Made by a program: the position numbers and the translations under genes
Shown: positions 50,538 to 57,720 of the stretch, in pieces
Layout: each line of letters opens with the position of its first letter
Position numbering within the stretch: the stretch's first letter is position 1
From: Trabulsiella odontotermitis
GTDB lineage: Bacteria; Pseudomonadota; Gammaproteobacteria; Enterobacterales; Enterobacteriaceae
DNA length: 64,000 nt
Assembly (NCBI RefSeq): GCF_030053895.1
Contig: NZ_CP125781.1
Coordinates: forward strand, 2,232,001 to 2,296,000
Direction: 5' to 3'
Notes under the pieces: generated by a model
The model's input: the letters and a program-made list of their open reading frames with translations, nothing else
Databases searched by the model: none
Told to the model about the DNA's origin: nothing

Positions 50538-52499
50538 ATGCGCCTGCAAACCTCTCATCTTGAACTGCTCAGCCCCGCCCGCGATGCGACAATCGCTCGC
50601 GAAGCTATTCTTCATGGCGCAGACGCCGTCTACATCGGCGGGCCGGGGTTTGGCGCCCGCCATAACGCCAGCAACAGCCTGCACGATATCGCTGATCTGG
50701 TGCCGTTTGCGCATCGCTATGGCGCGAAGGTGTTCGTTACCCTGAACACCATTCTTCATGATGATGAACTGGAGCCCGCGCAGCGGCTGATCACTGATCT
50801 CTACCAGACGGGCGTGGATGCGCTGATCGTGCAGGATATGGGGATCCTCGAACTTGATATTCCGCCCATCGAACTCCATGCCAGCACTCAGTGCGATATC
50901 CGCAGCGTCGAAAAAGCGAAATTCCTCGCTGATGTCGGCTTCACGCAAATCGTGCTGGCGCGCGAGCTGAACCTGGAGCAAATCCACGCCATTCACGCCG
51001 CGACCGATGCCACTATTGAGTTCTTTATTCACGGCGCGTTGTGCGTGGCCTATTCCGGTCAGTGCTACATTTCTCATGCCCAGACCGGGCGCAGCGCCAA
51101 CCGCGGCGACTGCTCGCAGGCCTGCCGCTTGCCCTATACCTTAAAGGATGATCAGGGGCGCGTGGTGTCGTTTGAAAAACACCTGTTGTCGATGAAAGAC
51201 AACGACCAGTCCGCCAACCTTGGCGCGCTGATCGACGCCGGTGTGCGCTCATTCAAAATCGAAGGGCGTTACAAAGACATGAGCTACGTGAAAAACATCA
51301 CCGCGCATTATCGACAGATGCTGGACGCCATTATTGAAGATCGCGGCGATCTGGCGCGCGCCTCCGCCGGGCGTACGGAGCATTTCTTTATTCCGTCGAC
51401 TGACAAGACCTTCCATCGCGGCAGCACAGATTACTTTGTTAATGCCCGGAAAGGGGACATCGGTGCCTTTGATTCGCCGAAGTTTATCGGCCTGCCGGTG
51501 GGTGAAGTGTTGAAGGTGGCGAAAGATCACCTCGACGTTGAAGTGACAGAGCCGTTGGCCAACGGCGACGGGCTTAATGTGATGATCAAACGCGAAATCG
51601 TCGGTTTCCGCGCCAATACGGTGGAAAAGACCGGCGAAAACCGTTATCGCGTGTGGCCGAACGAAATGCCTGCTGATCTGCACAAAGCGCGTCCGCATCA
51701 GGCGCTGAACCGCAACCTCGACCACAACTGGCAGCAGGCGTTGCTGAAAACGTCCAGTGAGCGCCGCGTGGCGGTGGATATTGAGCTCGGCGGCTGGCAG
51801 GAACAGTTGATCCTGACGCTGACCAGCGAAGAGGGTGTCAGCGTGACGCATACGCTTGACGGCAATTTTGACGAGGCGACCAACGCCGAAAAAGCGATGA
51901 ACAGCCTGCATGATGGTGTGGCGAAACTGGGGCAATCGATCTACTACGCCCGGGACATCCGCATTACGATGCCGGGCGCGCTGTTTGTGCCGAACAGCCT
52001 GCTGAATCAGTTGCGCCGCGAAACGGTGGAAAAACTCGACGAGGCGCGTCTGGCAAGCTATCAGCGTGGCAGCCGCAAGCCGGTCTCTGTGCCGCCGCCG
52101 GTCTTTCCGGAAACCCATCTTAGTTTCCTTGCCAACGTCTACAACCACAAAGCGCGTGCGTTTTATCATCGCTATGGCGTGCAACTGATTGACGCGGCGT
52201 ATGAAGCTCATGAAGAGAAGGGCGACGTGCCGGTGATGATCACCAAACACTGTCTGCGGTTTGCTTTCAACTTGTGCCCGAAACAGGCGAAAGGGAATAT
52301 CAAGAGCTGGCGTGCGACACCGATGCAACTGGTGCATGGTGACGAAGTATTAACCCTGCGCTTTGACTGCCGTCCATGTGAAATGCATGTGGTGGGAAAA
52401 ATCAAAAACCACATCCTGAAACTGCCGCAGCCGGGCAGTATTGTGGCCTCCGTCAGCCCTGATGAGTTGATGAAAACCCTGCCGAAGCGCAAGCGCTAA
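50538..52499 (+). CDS. rlhA: RlhA (YdcP), 23S rRNA C2501 hydroxylation protein
   Basis: A 653-residue peptidase-U32-family protein, the E. coli length. RlhA is required to hydroxylate cytidine 2501 of 23S rRNA. Conserved blocks are LLSPARDATIAREAILHGADAVYIG, HASTQCDIRSVEKA and GQCYISHAQTGRSANRGDCSQACRLPY, the last with Cys residues common to the U32 iron-sulfur hydroxylases. The frame is open to 50427, but MRLQTSHLELL is the family start. It is divergent from ydcO. Confidence 0.95.
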   Translation: MRLQTSHLELLSPARDATIAREAILHGADAVYIGGPGFGARHNASNSLHDIADLVPFAHRYGAKVFVTLNTILHDDELEPAQRLITDLYQTGVDALIVQDMGILELDIPPIELHASTQCDIRSVEKAKFLADVGFTQIVLARELNLEQIHAIHAATDATIEFFIHGALCVAYSGQCYISHAQTGRSANRGDCSQACRLPYTLKDDQGRVVSFEKHLLSMKDNDQSANLGALIDAGVRSFKIEGRYKDMSYVKNITAHYRQMLDAIIEDRGDLARASAGRTEHFFIPSTDKTFHRGSTDYFVNARKGDIGAFDSPKFIGLPVGEVLKVAKDHLDVEVTEPLANGDGLNVMIKREIVGFRANTVEKTGENRYRVWPNEMPADLHKARPHQALNRNLDHNWQQALLKTSSERRVAVDIELGGWQEQLILTLTSEEGVSVTHTLDGNFDEATNAEKAMNSLHDGVAKLGQSIYYARDIRITMPGALFVPNSLLNQLRRETVEKLDEARLASYQRGSRKPVSVPPPVFPETHLSFLANVYNHKARAFYHRYGVQLIDAAYEAHEEKGDVPVMITKHCLRFAFNLCPKQAKGNIKSWRATPMQLVHGDEVLTLRFDCRPCEMHVVGKIKNHILKLPQPGSIVASVSPDELMKTLPKRKR

Positions 52500-52507
52500 A
52501 CGATAAG

Positions 52508-52531
52508 AGCAGGGGGAATTCTCCCCCTGCT
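52508..52531. terminator. Bidirectional hairpin between rlhA and the cytochrome bd operon
   Basis: AGCAGGGGGA and TCCCCCTGCT form a perfect 10-bp stem with loop ATTC, between convergent stops. No T run on either side. Confidence 0.65.
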
Positions 52532-52533
52532 GT

Positions 52534-52659
52534 TCAGGATGTAAACCCGGCCGCCGTCATCAGCAGACGAAAACCCGCCCCGACAATCGCCAGCGCCAGC
52601 ACGCTCCCGCCCCATAAAATAACCAGCCACAACAGCCGTTTCAGTAAAGTTTGCTGCAT
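52534..52659 (-). CDS. DUF2474-type small membrane subunit of the cytochrome bd oxidase
   Basis: A 41-residue single-span peptide. It starts MQQTLLKRLLWLVILWGGSV and ends LLMTAAGFTS. The pattern, a basic N-terminal patch, a Trp/Leu/Gly-rich helix and a position just after cydB, is that of the DUF2474 family attached to CIO-type bd oxidases, which plays a part like CydX in E. coli. Its ATG overlaps the CydB stop by one base (TGATG), so it is translationally coupled. It is easily missed because of its size. Confidence 0.8.
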   Translation of the reverse strand: MQQTLLKRLLWLVILWGGSVLALAIVGAGFRLLMTAAGFTS

Positions 52660-53669
52660 CAGTGATACCCCTCTCCATGCTGTACTTTTCCGCGAAACAC
52701 GTAGTAACTCCAGACGGTGTAAACGAGGATTATCGGGATGATCAGCAGTGCGCCGACCAGCATAAAACCCTGACTTTGCGGCGGTGCAGCGGCCTGCCAG
52801 AGCGTGATGTCCGGCGGGATCAAGTGCGGCCAGATACTGATACCCAGTCCGCTAAAGCCAAGGAAAATCAGCCCCAGCGTCAGTAAAAACGGCGACGCGT
52901 GATGCGCCGGGTTTGCCAGCTCGCGCCACAGCCAGACGCTCAGGGTAATCACCAGCAGCGGCACGGGGGCAAGAAAGAAAAGATTCGGCAGGCTGAACCA
53001 GCGCGCGGCAATTGCGCTGTGCGTCAGTGGCGTCCAGAGGCTGATGATGGCGATCACTGCCAGTAGCGCCAGCAGTAACTTTTTCGCCGCACCGCGCATT
53101 TTCGCCTGTAATGGATTTTCGCTTTTCATCACCAGCCAGGTGGCGCCGAGCAGGGCATAGGCAATCACCAGACCCACACCACAAAACAGGGAAAACGGCG
53201 TCAGCCAGTCCAGCGGGCCGCCGGTATACGCGCGATCAGTCACCGAAAAGCCGTTCAGCACCGCCCCAACCACCACGCCCTGGCTGAAGGTGGCGAGCAG
53301 GGAGCCGCCGATAAACGCCTTATCCCAGAACGGGCGGTGTGACGGCGTGGCTTTGAAACGAAACTCAAAAGCCACGCCACGGAAGATCAGGCCGATTAAC
53401 ATCAGCGTCAGTGGAATGGTCAGCGCATCGACAATCACCGCGTAGGCCAGCGGAAAGGCACCGAACAGCCCGGCGCCACCGAGCACCAGCCAGGTTTCGT
53501 TGCCATCCCACACTGGCGCGACACTGTTGACCATTACATCACGATCTTCCGGGTCACGCGTCAGCGGAAAGAGCACGCCGATACCGAGATCAAACCCGTC
53601 CATCACGATATACATCAGGGTGGCGAAGACGATGATCACAAACCAGATAACAGAAAGATCGATGCCCAT
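52659..53669 (-). CDS. Cytochrome bd subunit II, CIO type (CydB/CioB-like)
   Basis: A 336-residue membrane protein of the CydB family (E. coli CydB 379) with the family start WFVIIVFATLMYIVMDGFDLGIG and WDGNETWLVLGG. It forms the quinol oxidase with the product of the gene before it. Its start overlaps the stop of subunit I by one base (TGATG), and its own stop overlaps the microprotein start in the same way. Confidence 0.92.
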   Translation of the reverse strand: MGIDLSVIWFVIIVFATLMYIVMDGFDLGIGVLFPLTRDPEDRDVMVNSVAPVWDGNETWLVLGGAGLFGAFPLAYAVIVDALTIPLTLMLIGLIFRGVAFEFRFKATPSHRPFWDKAFIGGSLLATFSQGVVVGAVLNGFSVTDRAYTGGPLDWLTPFSLFCGVGLVIAYALLGATWLVMKSENPLQAKMRGAAKKLLLALLAVIAIISLWTPLTHSAIAARWFSLPNLFFLAPVPLLVITLSVWLWRELANPAHHASPFLLTLGLIFLGFSGLGISIWPHLIPPDITLWQAAAPPQSQGFMLVGALLIIPIILVYTVWSYYVFRGKVQHGEGYH

Positions 53670-55066
53670 CAGCGGTGCTCCTCAGCAGGAAAGGATTCAA
53701 CAACAGCAGAAAGCGGGCGCGCCGGGGTGCCGGAGGTGTCCGGGTCGTTATCCTGCGGCCCTTTGCGGATCAGGCGGATCATGTAGCTGTAGCCAACGCC
53801 AAACACAGCGCTGTAGACCACAATAAACGTGAGCAGGCTGACGCTCATTTGCAGGTCGCCATGCGCCGAGACCGCATCAGCGGTGCGCTGCAACCCGTAA
53901 ACCACCCACGGTTGACGGCCCACCTCCGTGGTGACCCATCCGGCGAGGATCGCAATCAGCCCCGACGGCCCCATCCACAGCGCAAAGCGCAGGAACGGGC
54001 GCGAGAGGTACAGCCGCTGTTTTTTACGCAGCCACAGCGCCGTAATACCGAGCAGGATCATTAACATGCCAAGCCCGACCATGATGCGGAACGACCAGAA
54101 CACGATGGTGGAATTGGGGCGATCCTCTCTGGGAAATTCTTTGAGCGCCGGAACCTGCTTATCCAGACTGTGGGTGAGGATCAGGCTGCCGAGGGCAGGG
54201 ATTTCCAGTCCGTAACGGGTGCGCTCCTGAGCCATATCCGGCCAGCCAAACAGCAGCAGCGGCGTCGGCTCGCCCGGCACGTTTTCCCAGTGCCCTTCAA
54301 TCGCGGCGATTTTGGCTGGCTGATGCTCAAGCGTATTCAGACCATGCATATCGCCAATCAAGGCCTGCAACGGTGCGACAATCAGCGTCATCCACAAAGC
54401 CATGGAGAACATCGCGCGGATGGCGGGCGTATTATTACCACGCAACAGATGCCAGGCCGCCGATGCGGCAACAAACAGCGCGCTGCTCAGAAACGCCGCT
54501 GTGGACATATGCAGCAGGCGGTACGGGAATGACGGATTAAACACCACCGCGAACCAGTCGACCGGCACCACCTGGCCGTTGACGATGGCAAACCCTTGCG
54601 GCGTCTGCATCCAGCTGTTTGACGCGAGGATCCAGAAGGTGGAAATAATGGTGCCCAACGCCACCATGCAGGTGGAGAAAAAGTGCAGTCCGGGGCCGAC
54701 CTTATGCCAGCCGAACAGCATCACGCCGAGAAAACCAGCTTCGAGGAAGAACGCTGTCAGCACTTCATAAGTCAGTAGCGGGCCGGTAATGCTGCCCGCA
54801 AACTGTGAAAACCCACTCCAGTTGGTACCGAACTGATAAGCCATTACCAGACCAGACACCACGCCCATGCCGAAGTTAACGGCAAAGATTTTCGACCAGA
54901 AATGGTACAGCGAGCGCCATACCGGATTTTTAGTTTTCAGCCACAACCCTTCAAGCACCGCCAGATAACTGGCAAGGCCGATAGTGATAGCAGGAAAGAT
55001 AATGTGGAAGGAAACTGTGAACGCAAACTGGACTCTTGCCAGATGAAACGCATCAAGACCGAACAT
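53669..55066 (-). CDS. Cytochrome bd subunit I, CIO type (CydA/CioA-like)
   Basis: A 465-residue quinol oxidase subunit, shorter than E. coli CydA (522). The size and the short Q-loop region point to the cyanide-insensitive (CIO) branch. Axial ligand candidates are His21 in VSFHIIFPA and a His in YRLLHMSTAAF; GLHFFSTCMVALG and GRQPWVVYGLQRT are typical. MFGLDAF at 55066 follows GGAG; an upstream TTG at 55072 is less likely. K-12 has other bd oxidases elsewhere but none at this site. Confidence 0.9.
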   Translation of the reverse strand: MFGLDAFHLARVQFAFTVSFHIIFPAITIGLASYLAVLEGLWLKTKNPVWRSLYHFWSKIFAVNFGMGVVSGLVMAYQFGTNWSGFSQFAGSITGPLLTYEVLTAFFLEAGFLGVMLFGWHKVGPGLHFFSTCMVALGTIISTFWILASNSWMQTPQGFAIVNGQVVPVDWFAVVFNPSFPYRLLHMSTAAFLSSALFVAASAAWHLLRGNNTPAIRAMFSMALWMTLIVAPLQALIGDMHGLNTLEHQPAKIAAIEGHWENVPGEPTPLLLFGWPDMAQERTRYGLEIPALGSLILTHSLDKQVPALKEFPREDRPNSTIVFWSFRIMVGLGMLMILLGITALWLRKKQRLYLSRPFLRFALWMGPSGLIAILAGWVTTEVGRQPWVVYGLQRTADAVSAHGDLQMSVSLLTFIVVYSAVFGVGYSYMIRLIRKGPQDNDPDTSGTPARPLSAVVESFPAEEHR

Positions 55067-55204
55067 GCACAACTCCGCAGAGTAAATTGATTCAGCGCAA
55101 TTTTAGGATCTGACACATCGCAATGGCAGAAACAGTACAGTGATATTAATTGATAACAGTTCCACAACTGTTATGTTTTGCCATCGGGCACAATTCCTGG
55201 TTTA

Positions 55205-55221
55205 TACGGCTGTAAGCCGTA
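55205..55221. promoter_or_regulatory. Toxin-antitoxin operator, copy 1
   Basis: TACGGCTGTAAGCCGTA, a perfect 7-bp inverted repeat with a 3-base centre. An identical pair of arms recurs 57 bp downstream. Placed just upstream of the -35 of the antitoxin promoter. Confidence 0.8.
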
Positions 55222-55225
55222 CTGA

Positions 55226-55254
55226 TTGACGTCGGAAAAAGAGTGGCGTAGATT
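55226..55254 (+). promoter_or_regulatory. Promoter of the toxin-antitoxin operon
   Basis: TTGACG (55226-55231), a 17-base spacer, then TAGATT (55249-55254). The element lies between the two palindromes, which would allow repression from both sides. Confidence 0.55.
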
Positions 55255-55261
55255 TTCTTCA

Positions 55262-55278
55262 TACGGCTATCAGCCGTA
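55262..55278. promoter_or_regulatory. Toxin-antitoxin operator, copy 2
   Basis: TACGGCTATCAGCCGTA has the same 7-bp arms as copy 1. It lies over the expected transcription start. Confidence 0.8.
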
Positions 55279-55314
55279 CCTGTTTTTCTGAAGGAGGAAA
55301 AATGAGAGGTCATT

Positions 55315-55629
55315 ATGGCTAAAGTCGCGACATTTTCAGATGAACCGCGCAACGCGAAAAATGCCAGAGTAGAGCTGAAAACCAGCGCCGACATCAAAGA
55401 CGTGCTTCGTGAGGCGGCGGCGGCGACGGGACTGGATCTCAGCGCTTTTATTCTTGGCGCGGCACTGGAACGTGCCGAAAGCGTGCTCGACAATCAACGG
55501 CGCCGCCAGCTGTCAGCAGAAAGCTGGCAACAGCTGAATCAGTTGCTGTCCGAACCAGCAGCACCGACGCTGGCGCTTCAGGCATTAATGCGGAGGGAAA
55601 CCAATGGGAAAAAATCAGGAAGAGAGTGA
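55315..55629 (+). CDS. TacA-like antitoxin (DUF1778, ribbon-helix-helix)
   Basis: A 104-residue DUF1778 antitoxin. The N-terminal half has the ribbon-helix-helix pattern (ARVELKTSADIKDVLREAAAATGLDLSAFILGAALERA), which would bind the two upstream palindromes. The charged C-terminal half should wrap the toxin. The best ribosome site (AAGGAGG at 55291) actually serves a six-codon leader frame; AGAGGT at 55305-55310 serves this ATG. It overlaps the toxin gene by 26 bp. Confidence 0.88.
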   Translation: MAKVATFSDEPRNAKNARVELKTSADIKDVLREAAAATGLDLSAFILGAALERAESVLDNQRRRQLSAESWQQLNQLLSEPAAPTLALQALMRRETNGKKSGRE

Positions 55630-56137
55630 TATTTTGCTTTGCGCGTATCAGGCGGATATCACTTATCCGGGGCAAAAGCATTTTGATTGCGGCAATGTCG
55701 CCATCAACCATTTTGTGCGTAATTCGCTAAAAAAGAATGTGAAAGAGGGCAACTGCGCCGCCAGAGCGCTCATTGACGGGCATTCTGGCGAGCTGTTGGG
55801 GTGTTGTACTTTTACTGCGTATTCTCTGGATCGGGACAGACTGGCGGCAGCGTTATCCGGCTCATTGCCGGGTGACGTTGGCGTCGTGCGTCTGGTCATG
55901 CTGGGCGTAGCGCAGAAAGTGCAGCGGCGGGGCTTCGGGCTGGATCTCCTGAGCGATTTTTTCCGCCAAATTAAACTGATTCATCAGTCGCTGCCATTGA
56001 AAGGGGTTTATCTCGATGCCGCGCCTGAAGCCATCAACTTTTATGCCCGGCTGGGTTTTGCTCCGCTTTCAGAGCAACCCGGCGCATCCGATACCATTCC
56101 GCTTTTTCTGGCCATTCAGCATATTCTCGCTGCCTGA
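55604..56137 (+). CDS. TacT-like GNAT toxin
   Basis: A 177-residue GNAT acetyltransferase toxin. The acetyl-CoA pyrophosphate loop is in KVQRRGFGLDLL, and the catalytic Tyr is expected in INFYARLGF. TacT-type toxins acetylate the amino group of charged tRNAs and stop translation. CGGAGGG precedes the ATG, inside the end of the antitoxin gene. The next gene, ydcR, starts 135 bp on. The family call is firm; which aminoacyl-tRNA it would hit is unknown. Confidence 0.88.
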   Translation: MGKNQEESDILLCAYQADITYPGQKHFDCGNVAINHFVRNSLKKNVKEGNCAARALIDGHSGELLGCCTFTAYSLDRDRLAAALSGSLPGDVGVVRLVMLGVAQKVQRRGFGLDLLSDFFRQIKLIHQSLPLKGVYLDAAPEAINFYARLGFAPLSEQPGASDTIPLFLAIQHILAA

Positions 56138-56272
56138 TAGTGCCATTCGCCCGACCAGGATCATTGTCGGGCGGCACGCTCATTCTCCGCTTCTGACAAT
56201 AACAGTTATCCAAAACGACTAAGATCACCTTTCTGTTATATGATGGTGAGAAATCTTCCGCAGGAATCCGCC

Positions 56273-57688
56273 ATGAAAAAATACCAGCGTCTCGCACAGC
56301 AAATCACCGACCAGATTGAGCTGGGTGTGTGGGAGCCTGGCGACCGTTTGCCGTCGCTGCGTGAGCAGGTGGTGAGCAGCGGGATGAGTTTTATGACCGT
56401 CGGGCATGCTTATCAGTTGCTGGAAAGTCAGGGGCGGATTATCGCCCGACCGCAGTCGGGCTACTATGTGGCCCCGCGCCCGGTGCGACAACCGCCTGCC
56501 ACGCCGCCAGAACAGGTAATGCGTGATGAATCCGTCGACATCAACACCTATATTTTTGAAGTGTTGCAGGCGAGCCGTGATGCGTCCGTGTTGCCGTTTG
56601 CCTCAGCGTTTCCCGATCCGCGTCTTTTTCCCTTACAGCAGCTTAACCGCTCGCTGGCGCAGGTGAGTAAAACGGCGACAGCGATGAGCGTGATTGAAAA
56701 TCTGCCGCCGGGCAATGCCGAACTGCGCCACGCTATCGCCCGGCGGTATGCGTTGCAGGGGATGAACATTTCGCCGGACGAGATTGTGATCACCGCCGGA
56801 GCGCTGGAAGCGCTCAATCTCAGCCTGCAGGCGGTGACTGAGCCGGGTGACTGGGTGATCGTCGAGAACCCGTGTTTCTATGGCGCATTACAGGCGCTGG
56901 AGCGTCTGAAACTGAAGGCGCTGTCAGTGGCGTCTGATGTGAAAGAGGGGATCGACATGGACGCGCTGGCCCGGGCGCTACGGGATTACCCGGTGAAAGC
57001 CTGCTGGCTGATGACCAACAGCCAGAATCCGCTCGGCTTCACGCTCTCGCCGGAGAAAAAAGCGCAGCTGATTGCGCTACTGACGGCGCATAACGTGATG
57101 CTGATTGAAGACGATGTCTACAGCGAACTGTACTTCGGGCGGGAAAAACCGTTACCGGCGAAAGCCTGGGATCGCGATGATATGACGCTGCATTGCAGCT
57201 CGTTTTCGAAATGTCTGGTGCCGGGGTTTCGCATTGGCTGGGTCGCTGCCGGAAAACATGCGCGCCGCATCCAGCATCTGCAACTGATGAGTACGCTGTC
57301 GACCAGCTCGCCGATGCAACTGGCGCTGGTGGATTACCTGGCCACCAAACGCTATGACGCTCATTTGCGCCGCTTACGCCGTCAGCTCGCCGAGCGAAAA
57401 CAGCAGGCCTGGCAATCGCTGCTGCGGCATTTGCCCGCTGAAGTGAAAATCCATCATAACGACAGCGGTTATTTTCTCTGGCTGGAACTGCCCGCCGGAA
57501 TCGATGCAGGCGAACTGAGCGCGAAAGCGCTGGCGCAGCATATCAGCATCGCGCCGGGCAAAATGTTTTCCACCACCAACAGCTGGGCGTCGTTTTTCCG
57601 CTTTAATACCGCCTGGGGATGGGGCGAGCGTGAGGAAAATGCGATGAAGGTGTTGGGGGAATTGATTCGCGAATTGATCAAAAAATAG
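56273..57688 (+). CDS. ydcR: YdcR, MocR-type GntR/aminotransferase fusion regulator
   Basis: A 471-residue fusion (E. coli 468): an N-terminal winged helix (LPSLREQVVSSGMSFMTVGHAYQLLESQGRI) and a C-terminal fold-type I aminotransferase domain (NSQNPLGFTL, IEDDVYSELYFG; PLP lysine in CSSFSKCLVPGFRIGW). MocR proteins use PLP as an effector cofactor. Its K-12 neighbours are ydcS-V, a likely target; here torYZ has come between them. MKKYQRLAQQ at 56273 follows a GGAA site. Confidence 0.92.
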   Translation: MKKYQRLAQQITDQIELGVWEPGDRLPSLREQVVSSGMSFMTVGHAYQLLESQGRIIARPQSGYYVAPRPVRQPPATPPEQVMRDESVDINTYIFEVLQASRDASVLPFASAFPDPRLFPLQQLNRSLAQVSKTATAMSVIENLPPGNAELRHAIARRYALQGMNISPDEIVITAGALEALNLSLQAVTEPGDWVIVENPCFYGALQALERLKLKALSVASDVKEGIDMDALARALRDYPVKACWLMTNSQNPLGFTLSPEKKAQLIALLTAHNVMLIEDDVYSELYFGREKPLPAKAWDRDDMTLHCSSFSKCLVPGFRIGWVAAGKHARRIQHLQLMSTLSTSSPMQLALVDYLATKRYDAHLRRLRRQLAERKQQAWQSLLRHLPAEVKIHHNDSGYFLWLELPAGIDAGELSAKALAQHISIAPGKMFSTTNSWASFFRFNTAWGWGEREENAMKVLGELIRELIKK

Positions 57689-57709
57689 CGCCTGCAAAGG
57701 CAGGCGCTA
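57686..57709. terminator. Hairpin between ydcR and torZ containing the ydcR stop codon
   Basis: TAGCGCCTGC and GCAGGCGCTA with loop AAAG form a perfect 10-bp stem. Its first three bases are the TAG stop of ydcR. It is symmetrical, so it may end both convergent transcripts. Confidence 0.6.
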
Positions 57710-57720
57710 AGGGATGGTGA

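Noticed and set aside
52496..52678. 60-codon minus-strand frame overlapping the DUF2474 gene
   Set aside because: It is in another frame from the 41-residue membrane peptide, which has the right hydrophobic pattern and coupling; the longer frame is polar and Gly-rich.
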